A stretch of DNA of 64,000 bases from Streptomyces sp. CG1 (GCF_041080625.1 NZ_CP163518.1:7185501-7249500), one strand, 5' to 3'. Shown: positions 17,435-28,337, counted from the stretch's first letter. The notes: a model not told the origin generated them from the letters alone. Numbers and translations: made by a program.

Positions 17435-18562
17435 TCACTTCTGGCGCTTGTAGAACGGCAGCGCCACGACCTCGTAGGGCTCGTGGCTGCCCCGGATGTC
17501 CACGCCGACGCCCGCGGTGCCCGGCGCCGCGTGCGCCGCGTCGACGTAGGCCATGGCGATCGGCTTGCCCAGGGTGGGGGAGGGGGCGCCGGAGGTGACC
17601 TCGCCGATCACCTCGCCGCCCGCGACGACGGCGTACCCGGCGCGCGGGACCCGGCGGCCCTCGGCGATCAGCCCGACGAGGACCCGCGGCGGGTTCTCCT
17701 CGGCGCGGGAAGCGGCGGCGGACAGCGCCTCGCGCCCGACGAAGTCGCCCTCCTTCTCGAACTTCACCACCCGGCCGAGCCCGGCGTCGAAGGGGGTGAG
17801 CGAGGTGGTCAGCTCGTGCCCGTACAGCGGCATGCCCGCCTCCAGGCGCAGGGTGTCCCGGCAGGACAGGCCGCACGGGACCAGGCCGACGCCCTCGCCG
17901 GCCTTGGTCAGCGCCTGCCACAGCTCCACGGCGTGCCCGGGATTCACGAACAGCTCGAAGCCGTCCTCGCCGGTGTACCCGGTGCGGGCGATGAGGGCCG
18001 GGACGCCGGCGACCGTGCCGGGCAGACCGGCGTAGTACTTCAGGCCGTCGAGGTCGCCGTCGGTGAGGGACTTCAGGATGCCGGGGGCCTCCGGGCCCTG
18101 GACGGCGATCAGCGCGTACGCGTCCCGGTCGTCGCGGACCTCGGCGTCGAAACCGGCGGCGCGCTCGGTCAGCGCGTCCAGCACGACCTGGGCGTTGGAG
18201 GCGTTGGCGACCACCATGTACTCGGTCTCGGCCAGCCGGTAGACGATCAGGTCGTCCAGGATGCCGCCGTCGGCCCGGCAGATCATGGTGTAGCGGGCGC
18301 GGCCGACACCGACGGAGGCGATGTTGCCGACCAGGGCGAAGTTCAGGAGGGCGGCCGCCTCGGCGCCGGTCACCGTGATCTCGCCCATGTGGGAGAGGTC
18401 GAACAGGCCCGCCTTCGTCCGCACCGCGACATGCTCGTCGCGCTCGGAGCCGTAGCGCAGGGGCATGTCCCAGCCGGCGAAGTCGGTCATCGTCGCACCG
18501 AGCGAGCGATGCAGCGCATCCAGCGCGGTGTGGCGCAGCTCAGAGGGTTCGGTACTGCTCAT
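17435..18562 (-). CDS. gcvT: aminomethyltransferase (glycine cleavage T protein)
   Basis: A 375-residue T protein that releases ammonia from the H-bound intermediate and makes methylene-THF. Motifs: MTDFAGWDMPLRYG, GLFDLSHMGE, ARTGYTGEDGFELF. ATG at 18562 is chosen by alignment to the family start (SSTEPSELRHTALDALH) and a GGGAG ribosome binding site; the longer open frame upstream is riboswitch sequence. It is the first gene after the tandem glycine aptamers. Confidence 0.96.
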   Translation of the reverse strand: MSSTEPSELRHTALDALHRSLGATMTDFAGWDMPLRYGSERDEHVAVRTKAGLFDLSHMGEITVTGAEAAALLNFALVGNIASVGVGRARYTMICRADGGILDDLIVYRLAETEYMVVANASNAQVVLDALTERAAGFDAEVRDDRDAYALIAVQGPEAPGILKSLTDGDLDGLKYYAGLPGTVAGVPALIARTGYTGEDGFELFVNPGHAVELWQALTKAGEGVGLVPCGLSCRDTLRLEAGMPLYGHELTTSLTPFDAGLGRVVKFEKEGDFVGREALSAAASRAEENPPRVLVGLIAEGRRVPRAGYAVVAGGEVIGEVTSGAPSPTLGKPIAMAYVDAAHAAPGTAGVGVDIRGSHEPYEVVALPFYKRQK

Positions 18563-18604
18563 CGGTCGGTCGTCTCCCAGGAAGGCAGAACAGGCGAGGA
18601 ACGT

Positions 18605-18808
18605 TCCTCCCCATCTGTCATCGGAACCTGAGAGGTTCGCCGGGACCGCCACAGGGACGATCACGGCTTGCACCTTGGGTGGAGCCACTGACACAGCGGC
18701 CCGCTTTTCAGATGTGCCTCGCCCGCGCGGTAACGGGGCCTGAGAGATTCAAGGGAGGGACTTGCTCCTTCGGCGCCCCAGCGAAGGCTGCTGGGGACTC
18801 TCCCGCGC
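18605..18808 (-). promoter_or_regulatory. tandem glycine riboswitch
   Basis: Read on the minus strand, two aptamers in series precede gcvT. The first has GCGGGAGAG, GGCGCCGAAGGAGCAAG and CTCTCAGG. The second has CACCCAAGGTGCAAGCC and AACCTCTCAGGTTCCG, closing with GACAGATGGGGAGG. This two-aptamer design is known to activate glycine cleavage genes when glycine is abundant. It ends about 43 nt before the gcvT start. Confidence 0.93.
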
Positions 18809-18993
18809 GGATTCAAGCGGCCGGTATGCAGTTGGCGGGCACATCATTGCACGCCGCACCCCTGCCCGTCAGGGCCACATCTGTAACCGACCTGTGGCAG
18901 CACGCGCACCGAACCGCCGACGACCGTCCATTACCTTTCCTTTACGTTACTCGGGCATGGGGATCACCGAGCCGACAGGGGAGGACGATCACG

Positions 18994-19665
18994 GTGAACA
19001 GCACCCCGGCGTACGCCACCGCCACCACCGGCATCGCGGTGCCCAAGCAGCCCGCCGCCCCGGCACGCGAACGCTGCGCCGAGCGACCGGCCCCGGTCGT
19101 CAGCGATCTGCGCGACCGCGCCGGCAGCAGCCCGCGCGCCCTGTTCTTCGGCCCGAAGGACCTGGTGGTGATCACCGGCCTGCCCGGCAGCGGCAAGTCC
19201 ACACTGATGCGGCGCGCGGTCCACGGCCGCCGCATCGACTCCCAGGACACCCGCGACCGCTTCGCGGCCCGCCTGCCCCGCTTCCTCCCCTACGCGCTCT
19301 ACCGCCCCGTGGTCCGCCTCGCGCACTACGCCGGCCTGCGCCGCGCCCTGCGCAGCGGCGAGGGCGTCGTCGTCCACGACTGCGGCGCTCAGCCCTGGGT
19401 GCGCGCCTGGCTCGCCCGCGCGGCCCGCCGCCGCGGCGGCACCCTGCACCTGCTGCTGCTCGACGTCACCCCCGACACCGCCCGCGAGGGCCAGCGCGAG
19501 CGTGGCCGCGGTGTCTCCCGCCGCGCCTTCGCCCGCCACCGCCGTACGACGGCCCGGCTGCTCGACGCCCTCGAGCGGGGCGAGCCGCCCACGGGCTGCG
19601 GCTCGGCGGTACTGCTGGACCGAGCGGCAGCGGCCGGCCTGCAGCGGATCGCGTTCACGGGCTGA
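18994..19665 (+). CDS. P-loop ATPase/kinase of unknown substrate
   Basis: A 223-residue protein with Walker A GLPGSGKST at about residues 66-74, followed by short helices and a LLLLDVTPDTAREGQRERGR segment, the pattern of small zeta-toxin-like or gluconate-kinase-like P-loop enzymes (AAA_33 type). GTG at 18994 follows GGGGAGGA by 7 nt. It is transcribed divergently from the glycine cleavage set. The substrate is not predictable. Confidence 0.85.
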   Translation: MNSTPAYATATTGIAVPKQPAAPARERCAERPAPVVSDLRDRAGSSPRALFFGPKDLVVITGLPGSGKSTLMRRAVHGRRIDSQDTRDRFAARLPRFLPYALYRPVVRLAHYAGLRRALRSGEGVVVHDCGAQPWVRAWLARAARRRGGTLHLLLLDVTPDTAREGQRERGRGVSRRAFARHRRTTARLLDALERGEPPTGCGSAVLLDRAAAAGLQRIAFTG

Positions 19666-19670
19666 GCCGT

Positions 19671-19751
19671 CCGGCCCGAGTCCACGAGAACCGGCCCGAG
19701 TCCACGAGATCCGGACCGTGTTCACGAGATCCGGACCGTGTCCCACGAAAT
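19671..19751 (+). repeat. four tandem 20-bp imperfect repeats
   Basis: Units start at 19671, 19691, 19711 and 19731, with consensus CCGGMCCGWGTYCACGAGAT. They lie directly after the ATPase stop codon and before the SseB gene. No spacer or cas gene is present, so this is not a CRISPR. Confidence 0.75.
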
Positions 19752-19819
19752 GCGGTGTTGTCACAGCCACCCGCTAGCCTTCATGGTCACAGCAGTGGTT
19801 CCCAGCAGGCGGTAGGCAG

Positions 19820-20611
19820 ATGGACTTCCCGGCGGACATTCCCGCGGACTTCCCGGCACAGGCGCACCCCCAGCCGCACAGCGGCTGGCCCGGCAACGAA
19901 CTGGAGGAGGTGCTCTCGGCCTCCCTCGGCATACCCGCGGCGGCGGGCCGGATCGTCGAGGTCCTGGGCCGGAGCCTGCTCTGGATCCCGCTGCCGGCCG
20001 GCGGCGGCCCGGGCCGCGGCGCGCTCGACCTGCCCACGCTGGACATCGACGGCCAGGTGTACGTCCCCGTGTTCAGCTCCGAGGAACAGCTGCGCCAGGC
20101 GGCCGGCTCCCACATGTCGTACACCATCGCCCCCGCCGTGGAGTTCGCCCGCGGTCTCCCCCCGCAGGTCGGCATCGCGGTGAACCCCGACGCCCTGGTC
20201 GGCATCCCGCTCCCGCCCGCGGCGGTGGCCGAGCTGTGCCGGTCGGGCCGTACCCCGCTCGACGGCCCCGCCACCGGCGGCCGGGTCCGCCTCTTCGAGC
20301 CCGACTGGCAGGACGACCCGGTCGACTTCCTCTCCGCCGCGTCCGCCGAGTTCGCCGAGACCGGCGTGGTCCTCACCGCCCGCCGCTGCCTGGCCGCCGT
20401 CGAGACGGCCGACCCGGTCATGTTCGTCGGCGTCGAGCTCTCCCGGTGGGACGGCGATCTCCGTGACCTCCCCCTGCAGGCCCTGGGCAGAGCCCTCGGG
20501 AAAATACCGGTCCAGTGGCCGGTCAACCTGGTCCTCCTGGACGTGACGGACGACCCGGTGGCCGGATGGCTCAGGTCGAACGTCCGCCCCTTCTATCAAT
20601 ACGGTCACTAG
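19820..20611 (+). CDS. sseB: SseB-family protein (enhanced serine sensitivity)
   Basis: The 263-residue product contains the SseB core: VYVPVFSSEEQLRQAAG, a Pro/Gly-rich middle, FVGVELSRWDGD and a C-terminal IPVQWPVNLVLLDVTDDPV. In E. coli SseB overproduction alters serine sensitivity; its biochemical role is unclear. The acidic/aromatic N-terminus is a repeated DFPAD. A paralogous gene follows in the same direction, and serine/glycine genes lie close by, which fits a role in serine handling. Confidence 0.8.
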   Translation: MDFPADIPADFPAQAHPQPHSGWPGNELEEVLSASLGIPAAAGRIVEVLGRSLLWIPLPAGGGPGRGALDLPTLDIDGQVYVPVFSSEEQLRQAAGSHMSYTIAPAVEFARGLPPQVGIAVNPDALVGIPLPPAAVAELCRSGRTPLDGPATGGRVRLFEPDWQDDPVDFLSAASAEFAETGVVLTARRCLAAVETADPVMFVGVELSRWDGDLRDLPLQALGRALGKIPVQWPVNLVLLDVTDDPVAGWLRSNVRPFYQYGH

Positions 20612-20788
20612 AAGCCGGCGCAGCGGCGGCCGGCCCGGGGGGCGCGCGGCTCTGTCCCCTATGCGGCTCCGCCGAGGGGGCGCGAGAAACCACGACGGAC
20701 CCGCACCCGCGCAAGCACAGAAGGCCCCGAGCCACTAGGCGCTTAAGCTGTCTCCAAACGCGGGGCACAGAAAAGAAGGGCACGACAG

Positions 20789-21604
20789 GTGAGCGCGAGC
20801 CACAGCGGCAGCGTCGAGCACATGCTGCGCCAGGTCACCCCCGGCCGCTACGACGCCTATGAGGCCCTGCTGCGCGCCCTCGCCGCCCCGTCGGCCGGTC
20901 AGATCTGGATGCTCCTGTGGCACGGCCAGGCCGGCTCCCCGGACGCCCAGTACGGGAACATGGAAGTCGACGGCTTCCACTACGCCCCCTGCGTCACCTC
21001 CGCCCAGGAACTCTCGGCCAGCGGTTGGAACCGGTCGTACGAGGTCTTCGACGCCCTGGACGTGGCCCGCACCCTCTATCCGGACCATTACGGCCTCTGG
21101 CTCAACCCGCACGCCCCGGGCGGCGGCGTCGGCATCCCCTGGCTGGACCTGCGCCGCATCGCCACCGGCCTGGACCGCCAGCCCGCCGGCCCCCTCCGGC
21201 TCACCGAACCCGGCATCGAGATCCCGCAGTTCTACGCCCTGCTCGCGCAGAACGCCCACCGCACCCCGGCCCTGCGCTCCCTGCGCCGCGCCTGGGTGCA
21301 GCCGGCACTCGGCGCGCCGTACCTCGCCCTCGGCCTGGATGTGTACGACACCTCGCCGGCCGCGGTCGACTCGGTGCGTGCGATGATGCAGCAGTCCGTG
21401 GGCGCGGTCCCGGAGGGACTGCCGGTGTCGACGGTCGCGATGACCGACGACTACGACCCTGTGGTGATCTGGATGCGGGCCAACGCCCGCCCGTTCTACG
21501 ACCGCGAGGCCCACGCGTCCCCGCCCCAGCCCCAGCTCCAGGCCTCCCCCCAGCAGGCCCCGGCCGCCGGATACGGCTATCCGCCGGTGCACGGCAGCTA
21601 CTGA
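20789..21604 (+). CDS. SseB-family protein, second tandem copy
   Basis: A 271-residue paralog of the preceding gene. It shares the order of segments (IWMLLWHGQ, YGNMEVDGFHYAPCVTSAQEL, SVGAVPEGLPVSTVAMTD, PVVIWMRANARPFYDRE), and the last matches WLRSNVRPFYQYGH at the end of the first copy. It carries an additional Pro/Gln-rich tail of about 40 residues. GTG at 20789 has AAGAAGGG upstream. The 177-bp gap before it can hold its own promoter. Confidence 0.78.
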   Translation: MSASHSGSVEHMLRQVTPGRYDAYEALLRALAAPSAGQIWMLLWHGQAGSPDAQYGNMEVDGFHYAPCVTSAQELSASGWNRSYEVFDALDVARTLYPDHYGLWLNPHAPGGGVGIPWLDLRRIATGLDRQPAGPLRLTEPGIEIPQFYALLAQNAHRTPALRSLRRAWVQPALGAPYLALGLDVYDTSPAAVDSVRAMMQQSVGAVPEGLPVSTVAMTDDYDPVVIWMRANARPFYDREAHASPPQPQLQASPQQAPAAGYGYPPVHGSY

Positions 21605-21863
21605 CCTGCACATATGGGCTAAATGCCCCTTCTCTGCGGCGGTCTGTGCCGTCCGTTCGTCGTGACTTCCTGTCCGCATAACAGGAAACGCCAGCTTGCA
21701 TCACGGTTGCGCATCCATTCGTTGTCAAGGCTGGCGGCTGATCGCGCCAGCGTTGAAGACTCCCCCTTCAAGGGGTTCGCCCCTGTGTACGACGGACTGA
21801 TTGATGCCGCTACCAGCGGCAAGCGCGGGCCGGCTACCGCCGGTTGAGAGGGGTCCCAGCCTG

Positions 21864-22871
21864 ATGACGGCACCATTGCACGAGCCGGCCGCGGAATCCG
21901 CCCCGGGCGCGGCGGAGGAAGCGGCGGTCGCCGCCTCCGGCGCGAAGGCCGTCCAGGGCCGGTCCCTGGGCCGGATCGCCTGGGAGCGGCTCAAGCGGGA
22001 CAAACTCGCCCTGACGGGCGGCGTAGTCGTGCTTCTCCTCATCGTGATCGCACTGCTCGCACCGGTGATCACGAACCTCGTAGGCCAGGACCCGGACGTC
22101 TACCACCAGGACCTGATCGACCCGCTGTTCAGCACCCCCAAGGGCTCGCTGGGCGGCATCAGCGGCGACCACCTGCTCGGTGTGGAGCCGGTCAACGGCC
22201 GCGACATCTTCGCCCGCATCCTGTACGGCGCCCGGATCTCGCTGCTCGTCGGCTTCCTGTCCGCCGTGGTCGCCGTCGTCCTGGGCACCATCCTCGGCAT
22301 CCTGGCGGGCTTCTTCGGCGGCTGGGTGGACTCCCTCATCAGCCGCGTCATGGACGGCCTGCTCGCCTTCCCGCAGCTGCTGTTCATCATCGCGCTGGTC
22401 TCCGTCATGCCCAACCAGATGCTGGGGCTCACCGGCACGGGCGTGCGTGTGTTCGTGATGATCCTGGTCATCGGCTTCTTCGGCTGGCCGTACATCGGCC
22501 GTGTCGTGCGCGGCCAGACCCTCTCGCTGCGTGAACGCGAGTACGTCGAGGCGGCCCGCTCGCTCGGCGCCGGGCAGTTCTACATCCTCTTCAAGGAACT
22601 GCTGCCCAACCTCGTCGCGCCCATCATCGTGTACACGACGATGATGATTCCCACGAACATCCTCACCGAAGCGGCGCTCAGCTTCCTGGGTGTGGGCGTC
22701 AAGCCGCCCACGTCCTCCTGGGGGCAGATGCTCTCGAGTGCGATCGACTACTACGACTCGGACCCCATGTACATGGTGATCCCGGGCGTGGCGATCTTCA
22801 TCACGGTTCTTGCCTTCAACCTCTTCGGCGACGGTGTGCGGGACGCGCTCGACCCGAAGGGCTCCCGCTGA
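21864..22871 (+). CDS. oligopeptide ABC transporter permease (DppC/OppC type)
   Basis: A 335-residue membrane permease with an N-terminal cytoplasmic stretch, a first membrane helix (GGVVVLLLIVIALLAPVI), and the permease core with the EAA-type loop EYVEAARSLGAGQFYILFKEL. ATG at 21864 is used because the longer frame upstream has no ribosome binding site. It is first in the transporter operon, after a 259-bp gap that contains a CCCCTTCAAGGGG hairpin and no gene. With the DppB-type partner it forms the channel. Confidence 0.93.
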   Translation: MTAPLHEPAAESAPGAAEEAAVAASGAKAVQGRSLGRIAWERLKRDKLALTGGVVVLLLIVIALLAPVITNLVGQDPDVYHQDLIDPLFSTPKGSLGGISGDHLLGVEPVNGRDIFARILYGARISLLVGFLSAVVAVVLGTILGILAGFFGGWVDSLISRVMDGLLAFPQLLFIIALVSVMPNQMLGLTGTGVRVFVMILVIGFFGWPYIGRVVRGQTLSLREREYVEAARSLGAGQFYILFKELLPNLVAPIIVYTTMMIPTNILTEAALSFLGVGVKPPTSSWGQMLSSAIDYYDSDPMYMVIPGVAIFITVLAFNLFGDGVRDALDPKGSR

Positions 22872-22941
22872 AGTGCCGTACCCCAAGCGTCCCGTGAGTA
22901 CTTCCACGGGGTCTCTCATCAATTCCGGAGGATCCGAGATC

Positions 22942-24729
22942 GTGACTACCCAACGCACCTCAGGGCGGCGCAAGCAGGCCCTTGCCGCTGCCGTAGTGGT
23001 CGCCGGGCTGCTGACCACGGCGGCGTGCGGCGGAGGCAACGGCAGCGGCTCGAAGGACGGCGCAGCCGGCTTCGACGCGGCGAACAACAAGGTGGCCCAG
23101 GCCGACCAGGTCAAGAAGGGCGGCACCCTGAAGTTCGTGAGCACGCAGGACGCCGACTCGTGGGACACCACGCGCGGCTACTACGGCTTCATGTGGGACT
23201 TCTCCCGCTACTACAGCCGTCAGCTGCTCACCTACAAGACGGAGCCGGGTGCCGAGGGCGCGAAGCTCACCCCGGACCTCGCCACCGACAGCGGCAAGGT
23301 CTCGGGCGACGGCAAGACCTACACGTTCACCCTGCGCGACGGCATCACCTGGGAGGACGGCAAGCCGATCACCTCCCAGGACGTCAAGTACGGCATCGAG
23401 CGCTCCTGGGCGCAGGACGTCCTGTCGGGCGGTCCGGTCTACCTCCAGCAGATGCTGGACCCGCAGAACACCTACAAGGGTCCGTACAAGGACACCTCGA
23501 AGGACCACCTGGGCCTGAAGGCGATCGACACGCCGGACGCGAAGACGATCGTCTTCCACCTGCCGACGGCCAACTCGGACTTCCTCCAGGTGCTGGCGAT
23601 GACCACGGCCTCGCCGGTCCGCCAGGACATGGACACCAAGTCCAAGTACGGCCTGCACCCGTTCTCCTCCGGCCCGTACAAGTTCCAGTCGTACAGCCCG
23701 GGCAAAAGCCTGGTCCTGGTCCGCAACTCCAACTGGAAGGCGTCCTCGGACCCGGTCCGCAAGGCGTACCCGGACCAGATCACCCTGGACATCTCCACCA
23801 ACCAGGCCGACTCGGACCAGCGCCTGATCAACGGCGACTACGACATCGACGCCTCGCAGACCGGCCTGGGCTCGCAGGGCCGCCAGATCGCCCTGAAGCA
23901 GCACAAGGACAATCTGGACAACCCGGTCTCCGGCTTCATCCGCTACGCGGTCTTCCCGCAGAGCGTCAAGCCGTTCGACAACGAGCACTGCCGCAAGGCC
24001 GTGATCTACGCCGCCGACCACGTGTCGCTGCAGACCGCCCGCGGTGGCCCGATCGCCGGTGGTGACATCGGCACCAACATGCTCCCGCCGTCGGTCGCCG
24101 GTGGCGAGGGCCAGAAGTACGACCCGTACCAGATCTCCGGGGCCAACAAGAACGGCAACGTCAACCTGGCCAAGCAGGAGCTCAAGGCCTGCGGTCAGCC
24201 GAACGGCTTCTCCACCACCATCGCCGTCCGCAACAACAAGTCGCAGGAAGTCGCCACCGCCGAGTCCCTGCAGGCCGCGCTGAAGAAGGTCGGCATCAAC
24301 GCCGACATCTACCAGTACGACGGCTCGCAGAGCCCGGGCATCATCGGCTCCCCGTCGAACGTCGAGAAGAAGAAGCTCGGCATCATCATCATGGGCTGGG
24401 GTCCGGACTTCCCGACCGTCCAGGGCTACGGCATCCCGCTGTGGGACAGCAAGTACATCCTGCAGAGCGGTAACAACAACTACGCCCTGATCAAGGACAA
24501 GACGATCGACGGGCTCTTCGACCAGTACACCACCACGCTGGACGAGGCGAAGAAGACCCAGATCTCCACGGAGATCAACCACAAGGTGATGGAGGGCGCG
24601 TACTACCTGCCCTTCACCTTCGAGCGGCTGCTCAACATCCGCTCCTCGCGTCTGGGCAACGTGTACACGACGAACGCGTACAGCGGTTACTACGACTTCG
24701 TCAACCTCGGCCTGAAGTCCACGAAGTAG
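22942..24729 (+). CDS. peptide ABC transporter substrate-binding lipoprotein (SBP_bac_5)
   Basis: A 595-residue extracellular binding protein. GTG at 22942 has GGAGGA 10 nt upstream. The signal peptide has a basic start (QRTSGRRKQ), a hydrophobic core and the lipobox-like TTAAC, with Cys anchored to lipid. The mature protein shows the family-5 features KGGTLKFVS, YTFTLRDGITWEDGKPI and KPFDNEHCRKAV. It captures peptides for the two permeases. It is the only lipoprotein of the operon and is followed by a strong hairpin. Confidence 0.93.
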   Translation: MTTQRTSGRRKQALAAAVVVAGLLTTAACGGGNGSGSKDGAAGFDAANNKVAQADQVKKGGTLKFVSTQDADSWDTTRGYYGFMWDFSRYYSRQLLTYKTEPGAEGAKLTPDLATDSGKVSGDGKTYTFTLRDGITWEDGKPITSQDVKYGIERSWAQDVLSGGPVYLQQMLDPQNTYKGPYKDTSKDHLGLKAIDTPDAKTIVFHLPTANSDFLQVLAMTTASPVRQDMDTKSKYGLHPFSSGPYKFQSYSPGKSLVLVRNSNWKASSDPVRKAYPDQITLDISTNQADSDQRLINGDYDIDASQTGLGSQGRQIALKQHKDNLDNPVSGFIRYAVFPQSVKPFDNEHCRKAVIYAADHVSLQTARGGPIAGGDIGTNMLPPSVAGGEGQKYDPYQISGANKNGNVNLAKQELKACGQPNGFSTTIAVRNNKSQEVATAESLQAALKKVGINADIYQYDGSQSPGIIGSPSNVEKKKLGIIIMGWGPDFPTVQGYGIPLWDSKYILQSGNNNYALIKDKTIDGLFDQYTTTLDEAKKTQISTEINHKVMEGAYYLPFTFERLLNIRSSRLGNVYTTNAYSGYYDFVNLGLKSTK

Positions 24730-24783
24730 TCCCGGCACACCCGCCGAACGGCACGAAAGGCAGGTGAAGGCCGGCGCGGCGAG

Positions 24784-24817
24784 CCGCGGGCCCACGGAAG
24801 ATCTCCGGGGCCCGCGG
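24784..24817 (+). terminator. intra-operon hairpin after the binding-protein gene
   Basis: Perfect 10-bp arms CCGCGGGCCC / GGGCCCGCGG enclose a second small stem (CGGA / TCCG). It lies between the binding-protein gene and the second permease, as in many ABC operons where it lowers downstream expression and stabilises the binding-protein mRNA. Confidence 0.6.
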
Positions 24818-24837
24818 TCCGCGGCGGGCCGTAAGCT

Positions 24838-25832
<995 letters not shown>

Positions 25833-25836
<4 letters not shown>

Positions 25837-26930
25837 CCGAACTCAGCAAGACCGGAGCGGCCGTGGGCGAGCCCACGGACGCCTCGCCCGCACCGACCTC
25901 CTTCCTCGAAGTGCGCGACCTGAAGGTGCACTTCCCGACCGACGACGGCCTGGTGAAGTCCGTCGACGGCCTGAGCTTCCAGCTGGAGAAGGGCAAGACC
26001 CTCGGCATCGTGGGCGAGTCCGGCTCCGGCAAGTCCGTGACCTCGCTCGGCATCATGGGGCTGCACACCGCCGGCCAGTACGGCAAGCGCAAGGCGCAGA
26101 TCTCCGGCGAGATCTGGCTGAACGGCACCGAGCTGCTGTCCGCCGACCCCGACCACGTGCGCAAGCTGCGGGGCCGCGACATGGCGATGATCTTCCAGGA
26201 TCCGCTGTCCGCGCTGCACCCGTACTACACGATCGGCGCGCAGATCGTGGAGGCCTACCGGATCCACCACGACGTCGACAAGAAGACCGCCCGCAAGCGG
26301 GCGATCGAGATGCTCGACCGCGTGGGCATCCCGCAGCCGGACAAGCGGGTGGACAACTACCCGCACGAGTTCTCCGGCGGTATGCGCCAGCGCGCCATGA
26401 TCGCCATGTCGCTCGTGAACAACCCCGAACTGCTCATCGCGGACGAGCCGACCACCGCGCTCGACGTGACGGTCCAGGCGCAGATCCTGGACCTGATCCG
26501 CGATCTGCAGAAGGAGTTCGGCTCCGCGGTCATCATCATCACCCACGACCTGGGCGTCGTCGCCGAACTGGCCGACGACATCCTGGTGATGTACGGCGGC
26601 CGCTGTGTCGAGCGCGGGCCGGCCGAGAAGGTGTTCTACGAGCCCCGTCACCCCTACACCTGGGGTCTGCTCGGCTCGATGCCGCGCCTGGACCGCGACC
26701 AGCAGGAGCGTCTGATCCCGGTCAAGGGCTCCCCGCCCTCGCTGATCAACGTCCCGTCCGGCTGCGCCTTCAACCCGCGCTGCCCGTACGCCGACGTCCC
26801 GAAGGACAACCTGACCCGCACCGTCCGCCCGGAGCTGTCCGAGGCCGGAGCGGGGCACTGGGCCGCCTGCCATATGTCGCAGGAGCAGCGGGAACGGATC
26901 TGGACCGAAGAGATTGCGCCGAAGCTGTGA
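25833..26930 (+). CDS. oligopeptide ABC transporter ATP-binding protein (DppD/OppD type)
   Basis: A 365-residue ATPase with Walker [10 protein letters not shown]-loop [10 protein letters not shown], signature FSGGMRQR, Walker [14 protein letters not shown] and H-loop IITHDLGVV. The C-terminal oligopeptide extension has [13 protein letters not shown], whose cysteines are conserved in this subfamily. It overlaps the preceding and following genes by 4 nt each. Confidence 0.95.
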
Positions 26931-28237
26931 GTGAGAACGCAGAGGACAAAGAGGTGAAGGCCGGCGGTGCGGCCACCCTCAGCAAGGACGCCGCGCCCGG
27001 CGAGACCCTGCTGAAGGTGACCGGGCTGCAGAAGCACTTCCCCATCAAGAAGGGCCTGTTCCAGCGGCAGGCCGGCGCGGTGCGCGCGGTCGACGGGCTC
27101 GACTTCGAGGTCCGCTCCGGCGAAACCCTCGGTGTCGTGGGCGAGTCGGGCTGCGGCAAGTCGACGATGGGCCGGCTGATCACCCGGCTGCTCGAACCGA
27201 CGGCCGGCACCATCGAGTTCGAGGGCAAGGACATCACGCACCTCGGCGTGGGCGGCATGCGCCCGATGCGCCGCGATGTGCAGATGATCTTCCAGGACCC
27301 GTACTCGTCGCTGAACCCGCGGCACACCATCGGCACGATCGTCGGGGCCCCCTTCCGGCTGCAGGGCGTCGAGCCCGAGGGCGGCATCAAGAAGGAGATC
27401 CAGCGGCTGCTGTCGGTGGTCGGCCTCAACCCCGAGCACTACAACCGCTATCCGCACGAGTTCTCCGGCGGTCAGCGCCAGCGCATCGGCATCGCCCGCG
27501 CGCTCGCCCTGAAGCCGAAGCTGGTCGTCGCCGACGAACCGGTCTCCGCGCTGGACGTGTCGATCCAGGCGCAGGTCGTGAACCTCATGGACGACCTCCA
27601 GGAGGAACTCGGCCTGACCTATGTGATCATCGCGCACGACCTCTCGGTCGTCCGGCACGTGTCGGACCGTATCGCGGTGATGTACCTCGGCAAGATCGTC
27701 GAACTCGCCGACCGGGAGTCGCTGTACAAGGCGCCGATGCACCCGTACACCAAGGCGCTGATGTCGGCGGTCCCGATCCCGGACCCGAAGCGGAAGAACG
27801 CGAAGAGCGAGCGCATCCTGCTCAAGGGCGACGTGCCCTCGCCGATCTCGCCGCCCTCGGGCTGCCGCTTCCACACCCGGTGCTGGAAGGCGACGGAGAT
27901 CTGCCGCACCACCGAGCCGGCGCTGCTGGAGCTGAAGCCCGGTCAGCGGGTCGCCTGCCACCACCCGGAGAACTTCGAGGACCAGGCCCCGCAGGACACG
28001 GTTCTGCTGACCGCCGCGAAGGAGGCGGCGGAGCTGGTCGCCGACGAGGTCCTCGCGGAGTCGGCGGAGACGTCGGCGGCGGTGGCGGCGGAGCTGGCGG
28101 AAGAGAAAGCGGAGGCGAACACGTCCGAGGCGAGTGCGGAGGAGAACACCTCCGAGGAGAGCGCCCCGGCCTCAGAGGCGAGCACCTCCGAAGAGAGCAC
28201 CGAGGAGACCGGTTCCCAGGAGTCAACCGACAAGTAG
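26927..28237 (+). CDS. oligopeptide ABC transporter ATP-binding protein (DppF/OppF type) with acidic tail
   Basis: A 436-residue ATPase with Walker [10 protein letters not shown], signature FSGGQRQR, Walker [15 protein letters not shown] and the OppF C-terminal [17 protein letters not shown]. After residue 355 the protein carries an unusual tail of about 80 residues made almost only of Glu, Ala, Ser and Thr (repeats of TSEE and AEE). The usual length of this family is about 330-350 residues. GTG 26927 overlaps the upstream stop (GTGA). Confidence 0.94.
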   Translation: MSENAEDKEVKAGGAATLSKDAAPGETLLKVTGLQKHFPIKKGLFQRQAGAVRAVDGLDFEVRSGETLGVVGESGCGKSTMGRLITRLLEPTAGTIEFEGKDITHLGVGGMRPMRRDVQMIFQDPYSSLNPRHTIGTIVGAPFRLQGVEPEGGIKKEIQRLLSVVGLNPEHYNRYPHEFSGGQRQRIGIARALALKPKLVVADEPVSALDVSIQAQVVNLMDDLQEELGLTYVIIAHDLSVVRHVSDRIAVMYLGKIVELADRESLYKAPMHPYTKALMSAVPIPDPKRKNAKSERILLKGDVPSPISPPSGCRFHTRCWKATEICRTTEPALLELKPGQRVACHHPENFEDQAPQDTVLLTAAKEAAELVADEVLAESAETSAAVAAELAEEKAEANTSEASAEENTSEESAPASEASTSEESTEETGSQESTDK

Positions 28238-28337
28238 CACATGACAACTGGGCAAAGTCATGTACATGCCTGAACGGGAGAGCGCAGAGTCGTCCGTGTC
28301 CGACCACTGATCGGTACACGCTCGAGAGGGACGACTC

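Noticed and set aside
19671..19751. Possible CRISPR array
   Set aside because: Repeats are contiguous, with no spacers and no cas genes nearby.
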